A DNA stretch of 8,756 bases from Parcubacteria group bacterium. Its GTDB lineage: Bacteria > Patescibacteriota > Minisyncoccia > UBA6257 > JACRHW01. Every line of letters starts with the position of its first letter. The stretch's first letter is position 1. The position numbers and the translations under genes are program-made. Positions 1 to 6,960 of the stretch are shown here, piece by piece. Under the pieces are notes generated by a model. That model worked only from the letters and a program-made list of their open reading frames with translations. It did not search any database and had not been told where the DNA came from. The stretch lies in contig JACRHX010000014.1 of the NCBI GenBank assembly GCA_016211955.1, positions 1 to 8,756 of the forward strand, given 5' to 3'.

Positions 1-750
1 ATTGTCCTCACCGATCTTCCCACGAGAGAGGTTGACCAAAAAAATCTTTCCTTCATCCATGATTTTTCGAATATCGATGGTCGATTTGGGTTGTCCAATA
101 ATATTACGAATAAGCGGATTCATCGTAAGCTGACCAATCTTGTTTTGAATAGGAGCAATCGCCTCTGTCTGAAACTGGTCTTTGTAACGCGCGAACTCCT
201 TCGTCCAAAAGTCACGAATGAGAGGATCAGTGAGTTGATCGATAACATATTTTCTATAATCCTTGTCATTTAAAAGACGCATAACACCAAGCAGTGTCGC
301 ATCGGGAATCTCAAGCAACGCCATAAGGCAATTGTTCAAGATATACTCCATTCTTGCGGACCACACGTCAGGCCAAATTTTCTTAAACACGCTCATAAGC
401 CCCGATGCCACAAGATGGCGCCTATCGGGTGATACATTTTCCATTGGGTTGAATGCAATCGCATGGTCAAGAACAGAAGGATCAAAATAAATAACATCCT
501 TGATACGGGATTCGGGAACGAAATCTAATAATTTCTCTACTGTTTCTCCGTGGGGATCAAAAAAAGCAAGACCACGTCCTGCTTCAATATCCTGAATCGC
601 CATGTTTTCAAGAAGCACACTCTTTCCCATACCGCTTTTCCCTATTATATACACATGACGCCTGCGGTCATCCTCACGAATACCAAATCTCACGCGTTGA
701 TTGCGAAAATTGGTTTCACCTATGGCTAAATCAAATTGTGCGTCAGACAT
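1..750 (-). CDS. TraD/VirD4-like (DUF87-type) ATPase, N-terminal part only
   Basis: The open frame runs from the ATG at 750 off the left edge, giving 250 residues with no stop. It carries a Walker A motif GKSGMGKS at residues 37-44 and a Walker B-like strand ending FFDPHGE at 63-69. The lead-in GETNFRNQ...DDRRRHVYIIGKSG is typical of the conjugation-type coupling ATPases common in Patescibacteria and Actinobacteria. Such ATPases are hexameric motors at the membrane that move DNA or protein. This one has no membrane segment of its own, so the preceding gene's membrane protein is the likely anchor. No clear Shine-Dalgarno sequence precedes the start, but the encoded protein aligns with the family from about residue 8. 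The missing part should hold the rest of the P-loop fold. Family confidence is high; the transported substrate is unknown. Confidence 0.88.
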   Translation of the reverse strand, partial: MSDAQFDLAIGETNFRNQRVRFGIREDDRRRHVYIIGKSGMGKSVLLENMAIQDIEAGRGLAFFDPHGETVEKLLDFVPESRIKDVIYFDPSVLDHAIAFNPMENVSPDRRHLVASGLMSVFKKIWPDVWSARMEYILNNCLMALLEIPDATLLGVMRLLNDKDYRKYVIDQLTDPLIRDFWTKEFARYKDQFQTEAIAPIQNKIGQLTMNPLIRNIIGQPKSTIDIRKIMDEGKIFLVNLSRGKIGEDN

Positions 751-853
751 TGTTATTAGCTTCTAACTTTTAGGGGTTAGTTTATTAGAAAACGAGACAC
801 GATCGTGAAATTTCTAGCCCCTAGAACCTAACACACTAAAACCTAACCCCTCG
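751..853. repeat. Spacer with CTAA/CCCCT-type short repeats and a palindrome
   Basis: This 103-base gap lies between the membrane-protein gene and the ATPase gene. AGGGGTTAG at 772-780 is matched by its reverse complement CTAACCCCT at 843-851. Related pieces (CTAGCCCCTAG at 814-824, CCTAACAC at 827-834) lie between them. CACGATCGTG at 798-807 is a perfect 10-base palindrome. The sequence has no gene and a low-complexity, repeat-derived look. The outer pair could form a long-range stem in the mRNA. Confidence 0.5.
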
Positions 854-2107
854 TTATATTGGTAGGTTGGGTGGAGGTTGCCCTTTCTTTGTTTCAAGTC
901 GTCGTAAGAATGGAGCAGCAACATTCAAATTAGGATAATGATATATAGTCGCAAGCTCCTCACTCGACATCACCATGCTTCCCTTTGGAAATAATCGCAA
1001 CCGATATGCCTCAACAATATTCCTCTTCATCATATACTCTCTCTGCTTCTTGAACAACCAGAACCATCCTCTAGAGTTTGGAAGAGTGTCCATGTTCGGT
1101 TTAAAAGCATTCATATTCGAGGTATTAAAAATTTTAAATCCACCACTTAGCGCCGCAACATTCACACGTGTAAAGGAATCTCTGCGGTCAATATAAATCA
1201 TACGCAAACTCGTCTCAAAGCCAAGATGAGATGCCTTGCGCTCCACTGCTTCAAGCACCTCCTTTTTACCAGGAGTAAGTTTTGCGGCATCAGCATCTTT
1301 TGGCGCCTCTGCCTGTGATTGCCATGTAGGATAATCAACTAAACCCTTGGCAAGATTCCAGGCAAATTCAAGAATACCATCAAACCATATCTTAAGCGAC
1401 CATTTTTTTGACTTCGGTGTCTTCCCTACCAATTTATCGATAAGCTCATCTGATTCTTCTTTAAATGATTTCGGAGCTGGTTTAATAAGAAGTTGAATCC
1501 ACATCATCTCGTTGCTCTTGAGCTGGCTCATCGTCTCAATAACGCCCGCAAGAGGGTCTACGCGACGCTCATCCTTTATATCCTCAAAAAGAAGGTATGT
1601 CTTAATAGGGTAGGGGTTTGGTTTTACAAATATGTAATCCGCCCCCCAAATATCGTATTCTTCGTTTGGAATACTATGTGCAATAAGTGAGGTGTAATCA
1701 TCAACTACCACCACCTCCGCATCGGGATATTGAGCATAAATTTGTGACTCAACAAGATTTCGAAATTGCACAGGTGTGTGCACATAAAAATTTACACCAC
1801 CTCCTGTCCCCGCAAGCTCAAAACTTATCCACTCCTGAAATTTTCCCTTAATAATTTTGTCATAACGAGAAATATACGCCTGAATGGCGTGCATACCGTT
1901 AAAAATCTGTTCCATTGATTTTGGAGTTTTTAGAATCTCGCGTGGAATACGCACCTCAAGAGTCACCCATTCAATATCTTTGAAATACTTCATCCCCACA
2001 TACGACATCCACAAATCTGAGAAAACATAAAAAAGTATGAGTGGCATCGCCAGCCACCATACGTATCCCCACACAATAAGTATGCTAAACCAAATTCCCT
2101 CAAGCAT
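854..2107 (-). CDS. Membrane-anchored partner protein of the TraD-like ATPase
   Basis: The protein has 417 residues. It starts with a strongly hydrophobic, Trp-rich segment (about residues 5-37, one or two membrane spans) followed by a large, presumably cytoplasmic part. Visible landmarks are AGTGGGVNFYVHTP near 99-112 and a C-terminal SSEELATIYHYPN (381-393) leading to a Pro-rich end. From recall, an EELATLYHxP motif with such a tail lies directly before the ATPase domain in larger conjugation-type ATPases, where both halves are one protein. Here the ATPase is the next gene, so I infer that this is the membrane-anchoring half. Its ATG (2105-2107) overlaps the previous gene's stop by one base (TAATG), indicating translational coupling. 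No enzymatic motif is visible, and the exact function is unknown. Confidence 0.75.
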   Translation of the reverse strand: MLEGIWFSILIVWGYVWWLAMPLILFYVFSDLWMSYVGMKYFKDIEWVTLEVRIPREILKTPKSMEQIFNGMHAIQAYISRYDKIIKGKFQEWISFELAGTGGGVNFYVHTPVQFRNLVESQIYAQYPDAEVVVVDDYTSLIAHSIPNEEYDIWGADYIFVKPNPYPIKTYLLFEDIKDERRVDPLAGVIETMSQLKSNEMMWIQLLIKPAPKSFKEESDELIDKLVGKTPKSKKWSLKIWFDGILEFAWNLAKGLVDYPTWQSQAEAPKDADAAKLTPGKKEVLEAVERKASHLGFETSLRMIYIDRRDSFTRVNVAALSGGFKIFNTSNMNAFKPNMDTLPNSRGWFWLFKKQREYMMKRNIVEAYRLRLFPKGSMVMSSEELATIYHYPNLNVAAPFLRRLETKKGQPPPNLPI

Positions 2108-3177
2108 TACGCTTTTTTGTTTGAACCTTCGCCTTTTACAGTATACACCCCATCAGGGCCTTTTAAAAAGTGTTGGCGATTTTGAAGATTAAGCAGAATG
2201 GTATTTTCTTTCACCATGCGCTGAGAAGCCACAAGCTGCGTAAGTGATTCAAGGGGAAGAGGACCATTCTTTCGAAGAAGATTTTTAAGCACATCACGCA
2301 CAGTTCCTGCTTCATATCCCCACTCCTTGAGTGCGTATACCCCACGCCCAACAAGTACAAATCGGGGATCTTTAATAAGCTCGTTGTGGACGGTAAGCGG
2401 ATGACTTTTCTTTGGAGCAAATTTTGCTTCATTGATATGCTGTGTAATATGGCGAAAATGAAGGGGTTTTGCATGTTTCTTTAATACAAGAAACGCCTTA
2501 TCTCTTGCACCACGAGGCGCAATCTCCTTCCACGACACAAGACCAAACTCCCCAAAAACATTTTTTCCAAACAGTTTCGAAAGCAAAATCAAATTCTGAA
2601 GATACTCATTGGTTATCGCTGGACCCTTCTTTGTAAATTGATTAATGTGATCTGAAATAAGGTGTGCGGCTAAAGGATGTTGAACCTCTTCGAGATACGC
2701 CTCAAACTTTTGGATTGTATCTTTGGCATGAGAAAACGATGCAGTATCTAAGTACCATGCAGAATGAAACTCCTCACTCTCTGGCAAGTGCTTCAATCCA
2801 GACTGTTCCATAACAAAATAGAAATAAGGATAAAAATTTTTTAATTTTTTTGGATCCTCTATACCAAAATAGGAAGCCGTAGCAGCAAAAAATATATCCT
2901 CTTTACAGACCCCTCCAAAACGCACAAGATGGTCTTTTGTTTTTTGAATTGATTCTGCTAAATCTTCGAGTACACGATGTTTTTTTAAATTTGTGAGCGC
3001 CGCCGCCTCGATTTGACGCACACGTTCACGAGTAATACCATACTCGTGTCCAATCGCCTCAAGCGTAACAAAATTACCGGTTTTCAAACCGTATCGTTTT
3101 TCGAGAATAACTCTAGATCTTTTGTTCAAGACCCCTAACGCATCATGAATTAGTTGTATAAGAGTTTTATTTTGCAT
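2107..3177 (-). CDS. Sigma-70 region 4 / HARE-HTH DNA-binding protein
   Basis: The 356-residue protein opens with a clear sigma-70 region 4 (about residues 12-67). It includes TLEAIGHEYGITRERVRQIE (38-57), the helix-turn-helix that contacts -35 promoter elements in primary sigma factors. Regions 1 to 3 are absent, so it cannot be a complete sigma factor. Residues about 224-287 (AFLVLKKHAKPLHFRHITQHI to VGRGVYALKEWG) match a HARE-type winged helix. Residues 291-347 look like a second, more divergent winged-helix copy ending in GPDGVYTV. The middle part (70-220) is helical and unassigned. HARE domains are known from the RNA polymerase delta subunit and chromatin proteins. The gene is first in an operon with the membrane protein and ATPase. 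It lacks an obvious Shine-Dalgarno sequence but has a good promoter 25-53 bases upstream. I infer a transcription regulator acting near RNA polymerase. Confidence 0.85.
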   Translation of the reverse strand: MQNKTLIQLIHDALGVLNKRSRVILEKRYGLKTGNFVTLEAIGHEYGITRERVRQIEAAALTNLKKHRVLEDLAESIQKTKDHLVRFGGVCKEDIFFAATASYFGIEDPKKLKNFYPYFYFVMEQSGLKHLPESEEFHSAWYLDTASFSHAKDTIQKFEAYLEEVQHPLAAHLISDHINQFTKKGPAITNEYLQNLILLSKLFGKNVFGEFGLVSWKEIAPRGARDKAFLVLKKHAKPLHFRHITQHINEAKFAPKKSHPLTVHNELIKDPRFVLVGRGVYALKEWGYEAGTVRDVLKNLLRKNGPLPLESLTQLVASQRMVKENTILLNLQNRQHFLKGPDGVYTVKGEGSNKKA

Positions 3178-3201
3178 ATGTAAATTCTAGTATGTGCTGA
3201 T

Positions 3202-3230
3202 AGGATAACACGAAGTAATTTTTAAGTCAA
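3202..3230 (-). promoter_or_regulatory. Promoter for the sigma-4/HARE operon
   Basis: On the minus strand, TTGACT (3230-3225) is followed by a 17-base spacer and TATCCT (3207-3202). This is ideal sigma-70 spacing with four or more matches in each hexamer. The start codon follows 24 bases after the -10 box, leaving a short leader. Confidence 0.6.
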
Positions 3231-3251
3231 ACTCAAGATGTATTACCCTAC

Positions 3252-3285
3252 ATACCATAATAGTAGTTCACCTTATTTATGGTAT
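3252..3285. promoter_or_regulatory. Dyad ATACCATAA / TTATGGTAT upstream of the sigma-4/HARE operon
   Basis: A perfect 9-base inverted repeat with a 16-base loop lies about 20 bases upstream of the -35 box. It could be an operator or a hairpin. It sits between two copies of TTGACTTAA (minus strand; 3230-3222 and 3304-3296). The outer copy also has a weak -10 at optimal distance (CATAAA after 17 bases), so two promoters are possible. Confidence 0.35.
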
Positions 3286-3300
3286 ATTATCCTCCTTAAG

Positions 3301-3409
3301 TCAACCCCGTTAGAGGTAGCATAAACTTTTTTAATACTTAATACGCTTAAGTTACACATTTTTAGTATTAACTTTATTCACATGTTTTGTCTACCTCTAA
3401 CGGGGTCAA
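3301..3409. mobile_element. MITE-like inverted-repeat element between secF and the sigma-4/HARE gene
   Basis: CCCCGTTAGAGGTAG (3305-3319) is perfectly repeated in inverted orientation at 3391-3405. The ends bound a 101-base AT-rich body, and TCAA flanks both sides directly (3301-3304 and 3406-3409), as a 4-base target duplication would. An inner inverted pair, TTAATACT (3331-3338) and AGTATTAA (3364-3371), makes the structure nested. The right end is only five bases beyond the secF stop codon, so in the transcript the stem may also end or protect the secDF mRNA. There is no coding capacity. Confidence 0.55.
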
Positions 3410-3413
3410 GCGA

Positions 3414-4304
3414 TTATCCCCTCTTTGCCTTCAAAAGTGCGACATCAACAAGAATAGGGCTCGCGATAAATATAGATGAATATGTCCCCGTAAGAATACC
3501 TATGAGGAGTGTTGTGATGAAATACTTAAGATTTGGTTCACCAAAGAAAAGAAGAGCAAGAAGAACAAGTACCACAGTAAGCGAGGTGTTCACCGATCGC
3601 GCAAACGTCTCAAGCATGCTCTTGTTTACAAGCTCCTCAAAAGAGACCTTTCCTGTAATACGCTTGAGATTTTCACGCACACGATCGAATACCACAATAG
3701 TATCATGAACAGAGAATCCCATTACGACAAGCATAGCCACCACAAAATTTGAATCAATCTCCACACCACTAAAATGTCCGAGAACGGCAAACACACCAGC
3801 AGGAACAATCACGTCATGAAATAAGGTAAAAAGAGTCACTATCCCATATACCCACGAAGCAAGTGGACGTGATACCTGACGAAAAACAAGTGCGATATAA
3901 AGAGAGATACCGAATAACACAAAGACGATAGCAAACAGAGCCTTCTCGCGAAGTTCACCAGAGATAGTGGGTCCAATCACGGAAAATTGTTCCTCAGCAA
4001 GATCGGGATATATACTCCTAAGCTGAGAGAAAAGTTGTTGATGTTTGTCCTCAGATATTTCCTGAAAACGAAGCGTGTATCCATTTCCTGTTCCTTGCTC
4101 AATAAGTACATGCTCGACACCATTCTCGCTAAACACCTTCGTAATCACAGCGGTATCTATGTTATTTGCACGCATCTGCAACAAAGACCCTCCAGTAAAA
4201 TCTATTCCCGGTCTAAGCCCCCACAAGAGCAACGCAACAAGAGACACTACAATAACCGTTCCTGAAATACTATAATATAACTTTCTATATCCAATAATGT
4301 TCAT
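3414..4304 (-). CDS. secF: Protein translocase subunit SecF
   Basis: The protein has 296 residues, a normal length for SecF. It contains the first membrane span (about 10-30), the periplasmic start motif GIDFTGG (33-39), a small extracytoplasmic domain (to about 115), and five further membrane spans. The family signature GFSVHDTIVVFDRVREN is at 196-212. SecF works with SecD and the SecYEG channel, using the proton or ion gradient to help pull proteins across the membrane. It starts seven bases after the secD stop, with no good Shine-Dalgarno sequence, so translation is probably coupled to secD. Nothing looks truncated. Confidence 0.96.
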   Translation of the reverse strand: MNIIGYRKLYYSISGTVIVVSLVALLLWGLRPGIDFTGGSLLQMRANNIDTAVITKVFSENGVEHVLIEQGTGNGYTLRFQEISEDKHQQLFSQLRSIYPDLAEEQFSVIGPTISGELREKALFAIVFVLFGISLYIALVFRQVSRPLASWVYGIVTLFTLFHDVIVPAGVFAVLGHFSGVEIDSNFVVAMLVVMGFSVHDTIVVFDRVRENLKRITGKVSFEELVNKSMLETFARSVNTSLTVVLVLLALLFFGEPNLKYFITTLLIGILTGTYSSIFIASPILVDVALLKAKRG

Positions 4305-4311
4305 AGAATTA

Positions 4312-5646
4312 TTATGCTTTTAAAAATATTCGTAACATGGTTCTTGTCACCGTAATTGCTGTAAACATACTCACGAGCACCCCAATAAGGAGGGTAAGCG
4401 CAAATCCCTGCACAATAGAAGTGGTGAACGTATATAATACAAAGCTGGTAATAATAGTGGAAACATTCGAATCGCGAATTGATGTCCATGCACGTAAGAA
4501 TCCCTCCTCAATAGCCTGTGCTCGTCCCCTCCCCCTTTTTCTCTCCTCCTTAACACGCTCAAAAATAAGAATATTTGCATCAACCGCCATACCGATCGAA
4601 AGCACAAATCCAGCAACACCCGCCAGTGTAATAGTTACAGGAATAGTTTTAAATATAGCAAGAACAAGCACGGTATAGATAAGTAACGCGAGCGAAGCAA
4701 AAAATCCAAGCGAACGATAATAAAGAATCATGAAAAGAAATACCACCGCGAGCCCAATGACACCCGCCTTCACACTGTGTTGCAATGCACTCTCCCCAAG
4801 ACTTGCACCAACCGTCTGTTGTGCAATAAGATCAATCGGCACGGGGAGTGCACCCGCATTCAGATTAGAAACGAGCCTCTTGGCTTCATCCAATCCAAAA
4901 TTTCCAGAAATCACCGCCCGACCCCCAATAATCTTTTCATTTACCACAGGAGCCGAGATAATCACTCCATCAATCGCTATGGCCACACGTTTTCTCACAT
5001 TACGTCCCGTAATCTCTTCGAAAAGCTTTGAACCTTCATCGTTAAACTGAAGTTGTACGGTAGGCTGAAACGTCGTTTGATCAAAGTCAAGCGACGCACG
5101 CGAGAGATATTTACCCGTGAGATTTGTCGCCTTAAAACCCTGTGTATCCTTGAGGTCAACAACCCCAGATTCCCCAACAACGATAGGTTCTACCCCCTCC
5201 TCGCGAAATTCGAGATAGGGTGTTGTACCAATTGCCTTAATTGCTGCGCTAATATCTTTAACTCCGGCAAGTTCGACTACGAGACGCCATGAATCCCCCA
5301 CCTTCTGAGTCTCCACACGTGGTTCACTTACTCCAAACACGTTCACTCTTCGTTCTATTACGTTTTTAAGCCCATCCATGGTTGACACTTGATCTCCCGA
5401 GGGAACCTTAGATACATCTGCCTTATAAACAAGGTGTGCTCCCCCCGCAACATCGAGTCCCAAGACATAAGGCTTATTCCAAAAATGAGGAATCACGACT
5501 TGCTTCGCCCATGGAAAAGGAGTTTGATGAATTTTGTTCGTAAGATAATCCGCCCCGCGATCCCACCCCATAGGATAATCATAAAACGCCGCACCCGCAG
5601 CAAGAATAAGAATACCGATAAATAAAGAAATATTTTTTTTGTTCAT
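4312..5646 (-). CDS. secD: Protein translocase subunit SecD
   Basis: The protein has 444 residues. This is shorter than the roughly 615-residue E. coli protein but complete in plan. It has an N-terminal membrane span (about 7-22), the D1 motif LGLDVAGGAHLVY (62-74), the P1 motif ERRVNVFGVSEPRV (98-111), the rest of the extracytoplasmic domain to about 285, then five membrane spans. The core signature is IGMAVDANILIFERVKEE (351-368). Together with SecF it forms the ion-driven SecDF unit that assists late stages of Sec export. The start ATG lacks a visible Shine-Dalgarno sequence; the charged MNKKN leader before the first span supports this choice. Two hairpins lie between it and the tRNA gene upstream. 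Confidence 0.96.
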   Translation of the reverse strand: MNKKNISLFIGILILAAGAAFYDYPMGWDRGADYLTNKIHQTPFPWAKQVVIPHFWNKPYVLGLDVAGGAHLVYKADVSKVPSGDQVSTMDGLKNVIERRVNVFGVSEPRVETQKVGDSWRLVVELAGVKDISAAIKAIGTTPYLEFREEGVEPIVVGESGVVDLKDTQGFKATNLTGKYLSRASLDFDQTTFQPTVQLQFNDEGSKLFEEITGRNVRKRVAIAIDGVIISAPVVNEKIIGGRAVISGNFGLDEAKRLVSNLNAGALPVPIDLIAQQTVGASLGESALQHSVKAGVIGLAVVFLFMILYYRSLGFFASLALLIYTVLVLAIFKTIPVTITLAGVAGFVLSIGMAVDANILIFERVKEERKRGRGRAQAIEEGFLRAWTSIRDSNVSTIITSFVLYTFTTSIVQGFALTLLIGVLVSMFTAITVTRTMLRIFLKA

Positions 5647-5679
5647 GCAATTACTTTAGAAATTACTAATTCTGTGTTA

Positions 5680-5738
5680 GTCCCTCATATACATTCGGGA
5701 CACTCAAATTTTCTATTCCCTCCGGTCATGAAAATTTG
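5680..5738 (-). promoter_or_regulatory. Tandem hairpins between tRNA-Lys and secD
   Basis: CAAATTTTC (5705-5713) and GAAAATTTG (5730-5738) form a perfect 9-base stem with a 16-base loop. GTCCC (5680-5684) and GGGAC (5697-5701) form a second stem with a 12-base loop. The first begins within a few bases of the tRNA 3' end. They may be a processing or termination signal for the tRNA, or a secD leader structure. No clear U-tract follows, so I do not call a terminator. Confidence 0.35.
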
Positions 5739-5741
5739 GTG

Positions 5742-5814
5742 TGCGCCCAGTAGGAATCGAACCTACGACCATCTCCTTAAAAGTGAGCTGCTCTACCAGC
5801 TGAGCTATGGGCTC
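5742..5814 (-). tRNA. tRNA-Lys (anticodon UUU), with atypical stems
   Basis: On the minus strand the 73 bases fold as a tRNA. The acceptor is GAGCCCA paired with TGGGCGC, the D-arm is GCTC-AGCTGGTA-GAGC, the anticodon loop is CTTTTAA with anticodon TTT, and the T-arm is GTAGG-TTCGAAT-CCTAC. Spacing is that of a standard tRNA-Lys, including the discriminator A73. Several pairs are broken: A2 faces G71, G27 faces A43, and A31 faces G39. The CCA is not directly after A73; it appears two bases later (ACACCA). A possible promoter (TTGAAA, 16 bases, TAAATA) lies just upstream. The identity is clear; whether the gene is fully functional is less so. Confidence 0.85.
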
Positions 5815-5858
5815 ATTTTCTCGTATTTACCAATTTTATGCAATATTTCAAAAAAATA

Positions 5859-5990
5859 CAATCCGGGTAGTAGAAACTCGACTTTTTTAAAAAAGAAAGT
5901 TAAGTTTTCTCACGCAGTTTAGTTTAAAAATCTTTTTATGTATTGTAGGAAGCGCACAAACATACTGTCGAGTTTTCACTACCTGGCAAT
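5859..5990. mobile_element. MITE-like 124-bp inverted-repeat element flanked by CAAT
   Basis: The end CCGGGTAGTAGAAACTCGAC (5863-5882) matches, in inverted orientation, 5967-5986, which reads CCAGGTAGTGAAAACTCGAC on the other strand (17 of 20 identical). The 4-base sequence CAAT lies directly outside both ends (5859-5862 and 5987-5990), as expected for a target-site duplication. The 84-base interior is AT-rich with a TTTTTTAAAAAA palindrome and has no credible reading frame. It sits between the tRNA-Lys promoter region and the terminator of the gene to the right. Confidence 0.55.
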
Positions 5991-5992
5991 GC

Positions 5993-6024
5993 TAAAAAAA
6001 TAAAAGCCTGTATCGTAACAGGCT
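5993..6024 (-). terminator. Rho-independent terminator after the frameshifted gene
   Basis: AGCCTGT (6005-6011) pairs with ACAGGCT (6018-6024) around a 6-base loop. On the minus strand the stem is followed by TTTATTTTTTTAG. It lies 18 bases past the TAA at 6042-6044, which supports that stop as the true 3' end of the gene. Confidence 0.8.
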
Positions 6025-6041
6025 CCATAGAAATTCAGTTC

Positions 6042-6960
6042 TTATTTCTTTTTAGAAAGACCGAGAGCATCCGCCAGCTCATCGGCTTCCTTTAATATCT
6101 TTTGATAATCCTTCACGGGATCTGGTGGACGAACCCATTCTATTTGAGTAAATACAGTTGGTTTATTATCCCCATGCGTAAAGCTGCGCAGATGAAATAG
6201 GTGGGTAAAAGCGTATACTCCCGGGCAGACCGAAATTTCAGTCGCTTTTTCATATTTTCCCTCACAGCCCCTCCGTAAATACTCATCACGATCTAACCAA
6301 AGAACACCACCACAATTCAGTATCTATAGAGGCAACGAGGATCCCTTCTGGGTGTAGCTCCCCACGATCATCATCATACCCATACCTTGCAATAGTAAAA
6401 TGTTTGGAATCAAGACGATACACCCCTGGAAAACTCTGACCCACACAGAGAAAGGCACAACCAACTTCCTCCATAAGCCTAGAGAAACGCACCCTACCGA
6501 TATCATAATTTATATCGTAAAAACCATGCTTCTCGGGAATACGCTCAACATCGAAGGCTGGACTCAAGTTGTCAGTAACCATGATTACCCCCGAAGGAAT
6601 ATTAAGTTCTACAGAAAGTGGGATTCCATCAGGATAGGGGCAAGGTGTTCCTAGAAAAAATTTTTTTCCGTCATAATACAAAGGAATCTTATTACCACAA
6701 CACCAACAAGACATACCCCTGTGAGAAATAGTTACTACGGTAGGGAGACGTATCTGCGCTCTAAGAATCGTAAGAACATCATCTCGTACAGGCCTGCCAA
6801 AAGAGTCCTGCCCAAGAAGCAGAGCAAGCTCGTCTGCGTCAAACTTGTTTACCTGATGCCCCATTGCATCGAACGGTTTTGGAGACTTATTGCAAAGCTC
6901 CTTAATTTCCTCAATAACTCGCTCGCCTTCTTTATCTCCAAATTTCCCATTTGTCTCCAT
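6042..6960 (-). pseudogene. Unrecognised protein, one frame disruption (about 305 residues if joined)
   Basis: From the ATG at 6960 the frame gives 224 residues and stops at the TGA at 6286-6288. The +1 frame is open from the TAG at 6324-6326 onward and continues for about 87 convincing residues (VLWLDRDEYLRRG to LADALGLSKKK), ending at the TAA at 6042-6044 just before a terminator. The second part has no start codon of its own, so one gene with a frame disruption between about 6289 and 6323 is the best reading. Skipping T6306 (minus strand) gives the smooth join DTELWW-VLWLDRDEYL, 305 residues in all. The protein is soluble, with a short acidic helical N-terminus and a Cys cluster MSCWCC (83-88) plus C107 that might bind a metal. 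I do not recognise the family. A sequencing error, a real mutation, or programmed +1 shifting are all possible. Confidence 0.7.

Noticed and set aside
3301..3409. CRISPR repeat-spacer array or integron attC site
   Set aside because: Only two inverted copies, not direct repeats, and no RGYYAAC-type core sites or neighbouring cas or integrase gene.
5672..5731. Tiny minus-strand frame MTGGNRKFECPECI with a CPEC motif between tRNA-Lys and secD
   Set aside because: Fourteen codons overlapping two hairpins, no convincing ribosome site at the right distance; more likely chance.
6042..6330. UGA read as glycine (as in Gracilibacteria/SR1) to explain the early stop
   Set aside because: Reading through the UGA in the same frame meets several more UGA codons within 50 bases and gives no sensible protein; the frames of the other genes use UGA nowhere internally.
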